This document shows, in pieces, positions 9,415 through 18,153 of a stretch of 64,000 bases of DNA. The translations under genes and the position numbers were made by a program. Under the pieces are notes generated by a model, which did no database searches, had not been told where the DNA came from, and saw only the letters and a list, made by a program, of their open reading frames with translations. How positions within the stretch are numbered: position 1 is the first letter of the stretch; every line of letters begins with the position of its first letter. Source of the stretch: Silvimonas soli (GTDB lineage Bacteria > Pseudomonadota > Gammaproteobacteria > Burkholderiales > Chitinibacteraceae). The stretch lies in the NCBI RefSeq assembly GCF_030035605.1, contig NZ_CP106736.1:186001-250000 (forward strand), given 5' to 3'.

Positions 9415-10559
9415 TGAGTGACTCAAGTCCTTCACAAGACACCGCGCCTGCAGCCCCAGCGCCACCGGTAATTGAAGTGGCAAAACCCGGGCGCGCCGCA
9501 CGTCTTGCTCCGCTATTACTGTTGCTGCTCATCATCTTGAGTCTGCTTTGGTATTTTGCGGCCGACCGCATTACGCCTTATTCATCGCAGGCGCGAGTCC
9601 AGGCATTCGTCATCCCGGTGGCGCCTGAAGTGGCCGGAATCGTCAAAAAAGTGTTGGTGAAAGACAACGACGACGTACAAAAAAATCAGCCCTTATTTGA
9701 AATTGACCCGGGCGAATATCAAATCGCGCTGGATCGCGCCAAGTCTGATTACGAGTCGGCGCGCAAAGGCGTTTCCGCCGCCGCTGCGGGCGTTGACTCA
9801 GCCAAAGCCTCATTGCGGGCCGCGCAAGCCAACCAGCTCCAGGCCGAGCAAGACGCGCATCGCCAGGAAACCTTATACGCCGAAGATCCGGGCGCCATTT
9901 CGGTCCGTCGGCTGGAAACAGCCCAGGCGGCACGCGAACAGGCCAGAGCCAAAACCGTTGCCGCAGCCGCCGAAGTGGTGCGGGCACAGGAAAGCATGGG
10001 TGGTGAAGAAAGCGTCAATGCCAAGATCGCCAGCGCGCGTTCAGCCGTCGCCAAAGCCGAACTAGACATGAAGCAAACCACGGTCTTTGCCCCATCGCGC
10101 GGTTTGGTCACGGACTTGCGTGCCGACGTGGGCCAGTTCGCCCAGGCGGGCGCGGCAACCATGACGCTGATCGCCATTCATGATTTATGGATCAGCGCGG
10201 AAATGACCGAAAACAACCTGGGGAATGTCAAGGTGGGTGATGCGGTTGGGATCGTTCTTGATGTAATGCCAGGAGAGGTTTTGAAAGGCCGCGTGCGCAG
10301 CATTGGTAACGGTGTCAGTTCGGGTAAATCGACGCCAGCCGGAAGCTTGCCGACCATAGAAAACAACCGCGACTGGCTGCGACAAGCGCAGCGCTTTCCC
10401 GTCGCGATTGAGTTCTTACCTGAGGAATTAAAACGGATTCATGGCATGCGTGTTGGCGGCCAAGCCGACGTAATGATCTTTACCGGCGAGCGCGGTCTAT
10501 TGAGCGGCCTTGGTTCAATCTACCTTAGCCTGATGAGCAAGCTGTCGTATGTTTATTGA
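9411..10559 (+). CDS. HlyD/EmrA-type membrane fusion (adaptor) protein
   Basis: Periplasmic adaptor of 382 aa. One N-terminal membrane anchor (about residues 28-50) follows a Pro/Ala-rich cytoplasmic tail. A biotinyl-lipoyl-like half (AFVIPVAPEVAGIVKKVLVKDNDDV, split here by the hairpin) leads into an Ala-rich coiled coil (about 95-215), then the second half-motif and beta-barrel. The family links an inner-membrane pump to an outer-membrane channel. The gene overlaps its neighbours by 4 and 11 bases, so translation is probably coupled. The DUF2955 protein encoded next would be the inner-membrane partner. Confidence 0.9.
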   Translation: MMSDSSPSQDTAPAAPAPPVIEVAKPGRAARLAPLLLLLLIILSLLWYFAADRITPYSSQARVQAFVIPVAPEVAGIVKKVLVKDNDDVQKNQPLFEIDPGEYQIALDRAKSDYESARKGVSAAAAGVDSAKASLRAAQANQLQAEQDAHRQETLYAEDPGAISVRRLETAQAAREQARAKTVAAAAEVVRAQESMGGEESVNAKIASARSAVAKAELDMKQTTVFAPSRGLVTDLRADVGQFAQAGAATMTLIAIHDLWISAEMTENNLGNVKVGDAVGIVLDVMPGEVLKGRVRSIGNGVSSGKSTPAGSLPTIENNRDWLRQAQRFPVAIEFLPEELKRIHGMRVGGQADVMIFTGERGLLSGLGSIYLSLMSKLSYVY

Positions 10560-11604
10560 TTCGACCATGCGGCGGTTCGCCATTGATCAACCCAGTCGCT
10601 TCGTCTTGCGCTTCGGCCTGGGCGGCGGGCTTGCCCTGGCAGCGGCGTACGGGATGGCCTTGGCGGTGCCGCACGTATCGCTGCTGATCGCCATGCTCTT
10701 GCTCAGCAAACCTGGCCCGGCTCTCTCGCCGGTAAAGAGTATCGTCCTTGCCGGTGTGCTGATTCTGCTTATGGGTTCGGGGGTCTTGCTGGTCCCCTTG
10801 CTGCAACACTACGCCGTTGCTGCAGTGTTGTTGATTGCGCTGGGGCTGTTTGTCATTTTCTATGTGGGTACCAGGAAGTCGCATCCTTTATTGAGCTTGC
10901 TGATTGTTACTTTCACGCTGATCCCGGTTGCTGGAATACAGGAACAGGCGCTTGCCCTGGCGGTGGTTCACGCATTGGCCGGTGGCGTAATTCTGGGCGC
11001 GGCCATTGGCACGCTTATGCATGTAGTTCTACCCAACCTTCGCGTTTTGGCGCCACCCAAGCCGGTGAAGCCCGACGTCGAGGCTGCGGTATGGCTTGCG
11101 TTGCGCGGCGTAATCATCATTTTGCCGGTGCTGATATTGGCTTTACAAAACCCTTCGCTTTATATGGCCGCGATTATGAAAACGGCGACCTTGGGGCAAC
11201 AGGCAGAATCGCTGCACGCAAAAGAAGCCGGACGAGAATTGCTTGGGTCAACTTTTCTTGGCGCGCTGCTGGCCTTGCTGGTCTGGTGCGGCTTGAGCCT
11301 GTGGCCATCGTTATGGATGTATACGCTGTGGATGACACTGGCTTTTTGCTGGTTGGGCTTGCGGCTATATCGCATCCATCCGAGCAGTTATCCGCCCTCG
11401 TTCTGGATGAACACGATGATTACGCTGGTCATTTTTTTGGGTCCGGCCGTGCAAGACAGCGCTAATGGCAAGGATGTGCTCACTGCGGCATTGATACGCC
11501 TGGCCCTATTTGCCGGAATTGCACTGTATGCCTGGGGCGCGATTTATGTCCTGGAGCAAGGCCGAATGAGGCTTCGTCCAACATTAAAACGCACTGGAGT
11601 TTGA
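10549..11604 (+). CDS. DUF2955 inner-membrane protein (FUSC-like)
   Basis: A 351-aa membrane protein with two blocks of hydrophobic helices (about residues 22-165 and 180-340) around a short soluble centre. This resembles DUF2955, a family related to the FUSC/aromatic-acid exporter group and often found next to HlyD-type adaptors. It overlaps the adaptor gene by 11 bases. By position and topology it is the likely inner-membrane translocator of the pump, with an organic-acid or aromatic substrate being a reasonable guess. The family assignment comes from recognition and was not searched. Confidence 0.75.
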   Translation: MFIDSTMRRFAIDQPSRFVLRFGLGGGLALAAAYGMALAVPHVSLLIAMLLLSKPGPALSPVKSIVLAGVLILLMGSGVLLVPLLQHYAVAAVLLIALGLFVIFYVGTRKSHPLLSLLIVTFTLIPVAGIQEQALALAVVHALAGGVILGAAIGTLMHVVLPNLRVLAPPKPVKPDVEAAVWLALRGVIIILPVLILALQNPSLYMAAIMKTATLGQQAESLHAKEAGRELLGSTFLGALLALLVWCGLSLWPSLWMYTLWMTLAFCWLGLRLYRIHPSSYPPSFWMNTMITLVIFLGPAVQDSANGKDVLTAALIRLALFAGIALYAWGAIYVLEQGRMRLRPTLKRTGV

Positions 11605-11605
11605 T

Positions 11606-12049
11606 ATGTTGCTGAATTTGCTGGTCGGTTTGCCAATGGTGTTGCTGTGCCTGATATTGCAGGTTGCCGTAATGGGTTTCTGCGTGCGCTATTACTTTCA
11701 ACACGTAGCCAGACTAGGCAGGGCCCAATTAATGAGCGGCGGGTTAAAGGCATTGTTTGTATTGATGATATTGCTGATGATTGGCAATTTTTTCCAGATA
11801 TTTGTCTGGGGATTACTATTTGTGCAGTTGGGCGAATTCACCGATCTGTATGATGCCGTTTTCCATTCGGGCGTCAATTTCACTTCGCTGGGATATGGCG
11901 ATCATGTCATGAGCAAACAGTGGAAATTGCTCGGCCCGCTTGAAGCCGGCAATGGCATTTTAATGTTTGCCATGACTGCCTCAATGATTATGGTGGTATT
12001 GCAGGACATGATAAAAACCAGCGTTAAATATCCCGGCTCAAATGAATAA
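11606..12049 (+). CDS. Small potassium-channel-like protein
   Basis: A 147-aa membrane protein with three hydrophobic helices (about residues 3-30, 46-75 and 112-133). Between the last two is a pore loop with the selectivity-filter signature TSLGYGD (about residues 92-98). This is the Ion_trans_2 arrangement, with an extra N-terminal helix. No RCK/TrkA or cyclic-nucleotide domain is fused. It starts one base after the DUF2955 stop, so it is part of the efflux operon. A potassium or other cation leak that balances charge during transport is an inference. Confidence 0.8.
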   Translation: MLLNLLVGLPMVLLCLILQVAVMGFCVRYYFQHVARLGRAQLMSGGLKALFVLMILLMIGNFFQIFVWGLLFVQLGEFTDLYDAVFHSGVNFTSLGYGDHVMSKQWKLLGPLEAGNGILMFAMTASMIMVVLQDMIKTSVKYPGSNE

Positions 12050-12093
12050 TGCCGCCTGACCAATAAATCCGCTTGCCGTTGCTGCCAATACAA

Positions 12094-12495
12094 TTAATCG
12101 GCAAATACTTCCTGATATAGCCCTTGCGCCAGCAAGGTACCAATCGGTACCGGGCAGAAATAGGCCCATGCCTGAACCACGGAGCCATCGCCTCTCTGCA
12201 CCGCAATCTGCTGGCGCATATACCACTCTGGATGGCGCTCCAGTACGTCCAGATGCGCTAATTGGGCTGCATCGACATGGTACAGCTCGCCTTGCACCGG
12301 ATAACGCGGCTCGCTCTTGTACAGAAACGGAATGCGCTGATCCAGATAAAGGGCATAACTTGCCACCGTCTGCGCCTGCCCCAGGCAAGGTGTGCCGCGC
12401 ATCCAGTGATGATTGCGACAGCCTTGTTTGAGCGTGCCATAGACAAATACATAACCCGCTTCCGCGATGGTGGATGTTGCTTCAGTATCTGTCAT
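12094..12495 (-). CDS. Gamma-glutamylcyclotransferase-family protein
   Basis: A 133-aa member of the GGCT/AIG2 fold. The substrate loop YVFVYGTLKQG lies near the N-terminus. The LDVLERHPEWYMR segment holds the catalytic-type Glu and the usual Tyr. The start at 12495 is preferred because a longer reading adds 60 low-complexity residues that overlap the upstream gene. It still overlaps that gene by 14 bases, which suggests co-transcription. Family members cleave gamma-glutamyl amines or peptides; the substrate here is unknown. Confidence 0.8.
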   Translation of the reverse strand: MTDTEATSTIAEAGYVFVYGTLKQGCRNHHWMRGTPCLGQAQTVASYALYLDQRIPFLYKSEPRYPVQGELYHVDAAQLAHLDVLERHPEWYMRQQIAVQRGDGSVVQAWAYFCPVPIGTLLAQGLYQEVFAD

Positions 12496-13945
12496 GGTTT
12501 TTGGCGGGGAGGTTGCTGGGTAGATCGAACGGCTTGTTGTCCATATCGTCGCTGTTTGTGGACGAGGCGCCAGTGGTCTTGTCAGCGTTGACGGCGGGTT
12601 GCGACGACATGCCAGTGTCTGCAGAAGTGGCCGAGGTGCTCGTAGCTGCAGCCTTCGGCGAAGCTGCAGTGTCATCCGCGGTTACCGGCACCTGACTCAC
12701 CGGCGGCACATCCGCCGTTGCCATAACCAGCGGCGAGCTGGCGCGGCAATCGCCATCGGCAAAACACACTTCAACCGCCACGCGAGCTGGAGTCTGGTCG
12801 CGCAAGATACGAATCTGCCCGCAATAACTGCGCGTACTGACTACGCTCTGCCGCGATTCCACTACGCCTTGATTGCAAATCGCCGCCTGCTTTTGCACTC
12901 CGCCCAATGGCGCGTTAGCATCGGCATCCAGCAATTGCCAGCTCACCGGTGCATTGGTCGCGGCAGCGAGCGGTAGCGACCAAGCCAGGATGTAGGAGTC
13001 GGCCGTGCCGCTGTTAATAGCCAGTTGCGGCATGGTGGGCGATGGCGAAGTACTGACCACTTCCAGCGGGTACGGGTCGCTCGAAGCGCAGGCCAACTTG
13101 CTGCACAAACGCACACTCAACACGTGCTTGCCCGGTGCCAGACCACTGATCGTGGTGCTTGCGGACTGACTGTTGGGGGTGTCTTCGGTAAACGATGCGG
13201 ATTCATACAGCACTTTGCGCTGATCCAGCACCTGCCAGTAATGACCAGGCGTGCCCCACCACAGATGCCAGTCAATTTTCACCGGCTCACCGGTAGTCAC
13301 AGCGGGTAACCAGTCGATAGCGGGCGCCGAAGGTTTTTCGTCTTTTTTCTCGGCACCAACCCAGGTACTGGCATGAAGTGGCGTGCAAGCGGGCTCGCCG
13401 TCAGGGCCGGTATTGCATAAGCGCACCAGCAGATCGTGCCGCCCGGTAGCCATATCGGTAAGGGTATAGACGCCGCTTTGGACAGAGATCGCCTTGGCCG
13501 CGCTGTCCTTGCTGGTGAGCAGCGTGCGCTGGGTAAACGTCTGGCTGCGCATGCGCAGTTCGCCGTTGTCCCAGACTTCCCAATACTGGGCAGTGGTCCC
13601 GAAGTTGATATCCCAGCCTAGCGTGACGCGATTACCTGGCAAACTCGCTGGGACTTCATCCAGCGCCGGGCGGATTGGCGGCTCTACCGACGCTGCCGGG
13701 TATTGGTCGCCCGAATACTGCATAGTCGGCAATGGCTGAATGGATGGATCGTTGGCGGGCGCTGCCGGCGTGGTGTCTATGTCAATGCAATCGAGCATGC
13801 CGCCAGTGGCCGGCTTGCAGGCGCGCTCACCCGCAGCGGCGGCCTCTTGTGGCGTCATGATCACGGCCCGCGCTGGAGCGGCACTCAGCGCCACCAGGAC
13901 CAAAGGGACAACGGAAAGCAGCGGCGAAAGCTTGGGCAAATCCAC
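12482..13945 (-). CDS. Secreted protein with repeated chitinase-A-N-like/FN3 modules
   Basis: A 487-aa exported protein. The signal peptide (about residues 1-28) ends APARA. At least two modules share the pattern V-x-W-x-x-x-x-G-T-x-x-x-YW-x-V, then a Gly-rich turn, then L-x-VRLC-x-x-x-x-C. They lie at about 105-195 (WDINFGTTAQYWEVWDNG) and 215-305 (WHLWWGTPGHYWQVLD). A more divergent third module is at about 310-405. The pattern resembles the N-terminal domain of Serratia ChiA. The tail is Ser/Thr/Ala-rich and disordered. No catalytic domain is present. A role in binding a polysaccharide such as chitin is an inference. Confidence 0.7.
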   Translation of the reverse strand: MDLPKLSPLLSVVPLVLVALSAAPARAVIMTPQEAAAAGERACKPATGGMLDCIDIDTTPAAPANDPSIQPLPTMQYSGDQYPAASVEPPIRPALDEVPASLPGNRVTLGWDINFGTTAQYWEVWDNGELRMRSQTFTQRTLLTSKDSAAKAISVQSGVYTLTDMATGRHDLLVRLCNTGPDGEPACTPLHASTWVGAEKKDEKPSAPAIDWLPAVTTGEPVKIDWHLWWGTPGHYWQVLDQRKVLYESASFTEDTPNSQSASTTISGLAPGKHVLSVRLCSKLACASSDPYPLEVVSTSPSPTMPQLAINSGTADSYILAWSLPLAAATNAPVSWQLLDADANAPLGGVQKQAAICNQGVVESRQSVVSTRSYCGQIRILRDQTPARVAVEVCFADGDCRASSPLVMATADVPPVSQVPVTADDTAASPKAAATSTSATSADTGMSSQPAVNADKTTGASSTNSDDMDNKPFDLPSNLPAKNHDRY

Positions 13946-13980
13946 AATCTCCTTTGCGTCAGCGTCAGCGCTGACCGGGT

Positions 13981-15666
13981 TTATTCGCAGTGATCCAGTT
14001 GTAGTTGCAAAGTCCGTTCGCCACGAAACTCATTGATCGAGATCGAAAACACGGCGGTGACCGTGGCAGGCAGCGGGTCCGCATGTTGAAAACGGATGCC
14101 GTCCAGCACCAGACCGAACCGCGTAGCCAGCTTGACCTTGAGATGTCGTTCGCCCACCACGCGCTGTTCCAGCACACGAAACTCGTCATGAAAACGTGGC
14201 GCCGGAAAACCTTGCCCCCACACCTGGCTATCGAGTTTGGTCACGATATCCATGTTGTAGCTTTCTTCGGGCAAAGCGCCATCGGTTTCGATAATGCGTT
14301 CCAGCGCCGAAGATGGCATCAGTTCACGACACACGGCCTCAAACGCCTGCTGGAAGCGGCCAAAATCCTCGGCGCGCAAGCTCAAACCGGCGGCCATGGC
14401 GTGGCCGCCGAATTTCAGAATCAATCCTTCGTGGCGCTTGGAAACCAGGTCCAGCGCATCGCGCAAATGCAAACCGGGAATGGAACGCCCCGAGCCCTTG
14501 ATCTCGCCTTCGCCGCCATCTGCGAACACCAGCGTGGGCCGGTGAAACCGGTCTTTCACGCGTGAAGCCACAATGCCGACCACGCCTTGATGCCAATCGG
14601 CTTGATACAGCGAAATGCTCCAGGCATCGTCAACGTTGACCGTGGTGAGGATCGCCTCGGCCTCGTCACGCATGCCGGCTTCGATATCGCGACGGGCGCG
14701 GTTCATCTGGTCCAGTTCTTGTGCCAGCGGCAGCGCACCGCTCTCGCTGCCAGCCAGCAAACAAGCGATACCCAGACTCATGTCGTCCAGCCGTCCGGCG
14801 GCATTCAAGCGTGGCCCCAGCGTAAAGCCCAGATCAAAACAGGTGGCTCGGCGCGGATCACGCCCAGCGGCAGTAAATAGCGCCAATACACCGGCGCAGG
14901 CCCGCCCGGCCCGCATGCGCTTCAAACCTTGTTCGACCAGAATGCGGTTGTTGGTATCCAGTTTGACCACGTCAGCCACTGTTCCCAGTGCCACCAGGTC
15001 CAGCAATTGGCCCAGATTGGGTTCCGGTTGATCGCCAAACACGCCGCGCTGGCGCATCTCGGCCCGCACCGCCATCAGTACGTAGAACATCACGCCGACA
15101 CCGGCCAGATTTTTGGAGGGGAATGTGCAACCCGGCTGATTGGGGTTAACAATCAGCGCATCGGGCAGATGATCGCCGGGCAAATGGTGATCGGTAATCA
15201 GCACGTCAATGCCGCGCGCCTTGGCGGCCAGCACACCAGCCACGCTGGCGATGCCGTTATCCACAGTCAGGATCAGATCGGGCAGTTTTTGCGCTGCCAA
15301 CTCAACAATTTCTGGCGTCAATCCGTAGCCATATTCAAAGCGATTGGGCACCACAAAATCGATGGTCGCCCCGAGCATGCCCAAGCCTTTCAGGCCGACG
15401 GCGCAAGCCGTGGCGCCATCGGCATCGTAGTCGGCCACGATCAGAATCCGCTCGCTGCTGGCAATGGCATCAGCCAGACGTTTGGCGGCTTCCACTATCC
15501 CCTTGAGTGAGGTAAATGGCAGCAAGCGGGCAAGATCGTGCTCCAGTTCCGCTTTGCCCAGAATGCCGCGTGCCGCGTACAGCCGCGCTTCCAGCGTAGA
15601 AAACCCGTCGGCGCGCAAAGTGGTTTCAAGGTCGGCCGGAATGGGACGGGGCTGGATACGGGGCAT
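13981..15666 (-). CDS. recJ: Single-stranded-DNA-specific exonuclease RecJ
   Basis: 5'-3' single-strand exonuclease for recombination and mismatch repair. The product is 561 aa, the usual length, if started at MPRIQPRPIP; a longer reading from 15786 runs into the upstream gene. DHH-family metal motifs are VADYDADGATA (about residue 77) and LITDHHLPGD (about 154). The DHHA1 part holds the KFGGHAMAAGLSL segment, and an OB-like C-terminal domain follows. It is 61 bp downstream of the RpfE-type gene, an arrangement common in betaproteobacteria. Confidence 0.95.
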   Translation of the reverse strand: MPRIQPRPIPADLETTLRADGFSTLEARLYAARGILGKAELEHDLARLLPFTSLKGIVEAAKRLADAIASSERILIVADYDADGATACAVGLKGLGMLGATIDFVVPNRFEYGYGLTPEIVELAAQKLPDLILTVDNGIASVAGVLAAKARGIDVLITDHHLPGDHLPDALIVNPNQPGCTFPSKNLAGVGVMFYVLMAVRAEMRQRGVFGDQPEPNLGQLLDLVALGTVADVVKLDTNNRILVEQGLKRMRAGRACAGVLALFTAAGRDPRRATCFDLGFTLGPRLNAAGRLDDMSLGIACLLAGSESGALPLAQELDQMNRARRDIEAGMRDEAEAILTTVNVDDAWSISLYQADWHQGVVGIVASRVKDRFHRPTLVFADGGEGEIKGSGRSIPGLHLRDALDLVSKRHEGLILKFGGHAMAAGLSLRAEDFGRFQQAFEAVCRELMPSSALERIIETDGALPEESYNMDIVTKLDSQVWGQGFPAPRFHDEFRVLEQRVVGERHLKVKLATRFGLVLDGIRFQHADPLPATVTAVFSISINEFRGERTLQLQLDHCE

Positions 15667-15727
15667 GGCTGGATTGATCGCTTTCTGAGTTGGGGTTGGT
15701 CGTGAATGGGCCGTTATGTGTGCTGAT

Positions 15728-16723
15728 TTACCACGGCAATCGTGGGCGTCGCCAAAAGCGCCAACGCAGGCTGCGATTGGCTTCAACCGCGAGACCGATT
15801 TCTGGAAAGCTCAACGCCACCGAATCAAGCCGACCTGCCCGCAATTGCTCCAGCAACGGCGCAAACCAGTTGCTTTCCAGTTTTTGCCAGGTAGTGCGCC
15901 AGCCGTGCGGGTCGTTGGCGATCAATTCATCGCCCAAGACATCCAGCACCACCATGGCGTCGTGTCTGGGCAGCTCGCTGGCGTGTGCAGGCAACGCCGC
16001 AGTTTTGCCCTGCCCCGCTTTGACCAAAGCTTGTAATACCGGATCGTCGCCCAGCACCCATTGTTCCGGCACTACTGGCTTGCGTGGCAAAGGCCAGTCG
16101 CCGCCGCCCCACAGCCAGATGCTGTTAATCGACGGCTCGCCACGCGCTTCGCGCTGGTCATTGACCGGATTGGTATAAAACAGCATCTGGATTTCATTGA
16201 GCGCGCGATGCCATTGCAAGGCATCCGGCCCTTTGGGCAGGAACGGATCAATATTGCGTCCGATCACCGCGTCTATGGGCGTGCAGCGCAACTGCGGGTC
16301 CAGCGGCAAACGCAAGTACCAGCGCTGCGGTGTGGGCGCAAAAAACTCGTAACCATCGTCTTTGAACAGCCCGTTGAGACTGCTGATCAACGCATCGGCA
16401 TCGGCTTGGGTAATGTCAAAACTGCGGCCATCCTGCAAAGACAATTGATCGCGCCCGACATGCAAATGCACCGGGTCAGCACGCAACCAGTAACCAGGCT
16501 CGGCACCCGGAAAATCCACGCCCAAGGTGAGCGGTGCCACCGGTAATGAGCGCAAGCCAAAACGCTCGCTCAACCAGGCGTGCCATTGCTGTTTTTTGCC
16601 CGGCAGACGTTGTCCGCGCGCAATCAGCGTCGCGAGCGCCGGCAGTTGTAAATTCGCAATGATTTGCGATTGCAGGTCGACATCCGGCCAGATGCCGTGA
16701 GGAATGACAAGGTGATAGTGCAT
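15728..16723 (-). CDS. RpfE-type/phosphoglycerate-mutase-like protein
   Basis: A 331-aa soluble protein beginning MHYHLVIPHG. It resembles the family annotated as 'regulatory protein RpfE type' or a cofactor-independent phosphoglycerate-mutase relative, which commonly sits upstream of recJ in betaproteobacteria. Conserved-looking segments are EPGYWLRADPVHLHVGRDQL, LNEIQMLFY and SINSIWLWGGG. I see no complete set of phosphoglycerate mutase metal ligands, so enzymatic activity is doubtful. The role is unknown; co-transcription with recJ is likely. Confidence 0.75.
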   Translation of the reverse strand: MHYHLVIPHGIWPDVDLQSQIIANLQLPALATLIARGQRLPGKKQQWHAWLSERFGLRSLPVAPLTLGVDFPGAEPGYWLRADPVHLHVGRDQLSLQDGRSFDITQADADALISSLNGLFKDDGYEFFAPTPQRWYLRLPLDPQLRCTPIDAVIGRNIDPFLPKGPDALQWHRALNEIQMLFYTNPVNDQREARGEPSINSIWLWGGGDWPLPRKPVVPEQWVLGDDPVLQALVKAGQGKTAALPAHASELPRHDAMVVLDVLGDELIANDPHGWRTTWQKLESNWFAPLLEQLRAGRLDSVALSFPEIGLAVEANRSLRWRFWRRPRLPW

Positions 16724-16785
16724 GGCGCGGATTTTAGCACGCCATGCACCGGACTACGGCGGAGTTGCGCCGCGCGCCAAGACGC

Positions 16786-17829
16786 TCAGGGGCGCTGATC
16801 AGTCGAGGGTTTTTCCCACAGATTGACGCCGCTTTCTACTGCGTATTTGTCGATTTCGTTGAGTTCATCAATGGTGAACTCCAGCTTTTGCAACGCGGCC
16901 ACGTTCTCTTTGATTTGCTCCGGGCTGCTCGCGCCAATCAGCGCGGTCGTCACCCGCGCATCACGCAGAATCCAGGCCAGCGCCATTTGCGCCAGACTTT
17001 GCCCACGACGTTTGGCAATCTCGTTCAGCGATTTCACCCGGGCGATGTTTTCTTCGTTCAGATGCGACTTTTGCAGCGAGCCACCACCTTCGTTATTTAC
17101 GCGGGCGTGTTCAGGGATGCCGTTGAGATACTTGTCGGTCAGCAAGCCTTGCGCCAGCGGTGTAAACGCAATACAGCCGGTACCTTCGCCGGCCAATACG
17201 TTCAGCAAGCCATGTTCTACCCAGCGGTTGAGCATGTTGTAGGACGGTTGGTGAATCAGCAGCGGAATTTTCCATTCGCGCAGCAAAGCGGCCATTTCCT
17301 GGGTTTTGTTGGGCGAATAAGAGGAAATCCCCACATACAAGGCTTTGCCTTGCTGCACGGCGGTTGCGAGCGCACCGGCGGTTTCTTCTAGTGGCGTGTC
17401 CGGATCAAACCGGTGCGAATAAAAGATATCCACGTAATCCAGGCCCAGTCGCTGCAGGCTTTGATCCAGGCTGGCCAGCACATATTTGCGTGAACCACCA
17501 CCTTGCCCGTACGGCCCAGGCCACATATCCCAACCGGCTTTGCTGGAAATGATCAATTCATCGCGATACGGCCGGAAATCCTCTTTGAATATCTGACCGA
17601 AATTGGACTCCGCACTACCGTACGGTGGACCATAGTTGTTGGCCAGATCGAAATGGGTAATGCCCAGATCAAACGCGGTATGCAGCATCTCTCGCTGGCG
17701 TTCAATCGCGGTAGTGCCGCCGAAGTTGTGCCACAAACCCAGCGACAACGCGGGCAGTTTGAGGCCGCTTTTACCGCAAGTGCGGTAAACCATTTGATCG
17801 TAACGGGATTGAGCAGCAACGTAGGCCAT
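16786..17829 (-). CDS. Aldo/keto reductase, L-glyceraldehyde-3-phosphate reductase type
   Basis: NADPH-dependent oxidoreductase of 347 aa in the AKR14/YghZ group. The AKR tetrad is visible: the Asp in FDLANNYGPPYGSAE, its Tyr, the Lys in ISSKAGWDMWPGPYGQGGGS and the His in DIFYSHRFDPDTPLEE. The GPYG insertion is characteristic of YghZ/MgrA proteins, which detoxify L-glyceraldehyde 3-phosphate and methylglyoxal. The ATG at 17829 is preceded by GGAG. It stands alone between rpfE and dcd on the same strand. Confidence 0.9.
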   Translation of the reverse strand: MAYVAAQSRYDQMVYRTCGKSGLKLPALSLGLWHNFGGTTAIERQREMLHTAFDLGITHFDLANNYGPPYGSAESNFGQIFKEDFRPYRDELIISSKAGWDMWPGPYGQGGGSRKYVLASLDQSLQRLGLDYVDIFYSHRFDPDTPLEETAGALATAVQQGKALYVGISSYSPNKTQEMAALLREWKIPLLIHQPSYNMLNRWVEHGLLNVLAGEGTGCIAFTPLAQGLLTDKYLNGIPEHARVNNEGGGSLQKSHLNEENIARVKSLNEIAKRRGQSLAQMALAWILRDARVTTALIGASSPEQIKENVAALQKLEFTIDELNEIDKYAVESGVNLWEKPSTDQRP

Positions 17830-18153
17830 GACAAGGAACTCCGCAGAGTGATGTTGAAGGACGAAACCGGAAAAAAGTCGGTAATTGAAGCTATGCCTGC
17901 ACAGACAGCCGCGGGTGCAGAATGTTGCAATATGTGCACGCGAGTTCAGCGTTGCCCAGCGCAGTGCCGTCAGCCCCTGTTGGTCTGCATGATGGCATGT
18001 GGATCGCTTGCAAATGCAATTATCTGGCCACCAATTATGCCCGGATTGCGATTCGTGCCCTGCGCCTCACGGGCAACTTGCAGCGGGTGGTGGATAAAGA
18101 AAAGGCCGCATTTAGCGGCCTTTTTCTGTCATGCAATCACACCCATCGGGCGA
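17830..18153. other. 324-bp intergenic region
   Basis: Holds the upstream region of the aldo/keto reductase gene on the left and the dcd terminator (listed separately) on the right. No further gene or RNA was recognised in between. Confidence 0.6.
18099..18126 (-). terminator. Terminator downstream of dcd
   Basis: AAAAGGCCGC / GCGGCCTTTTT with loop ATTTA. It can act in both directions; dcd on the minus strand is the gene that ends here. Confidence 0.8.
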
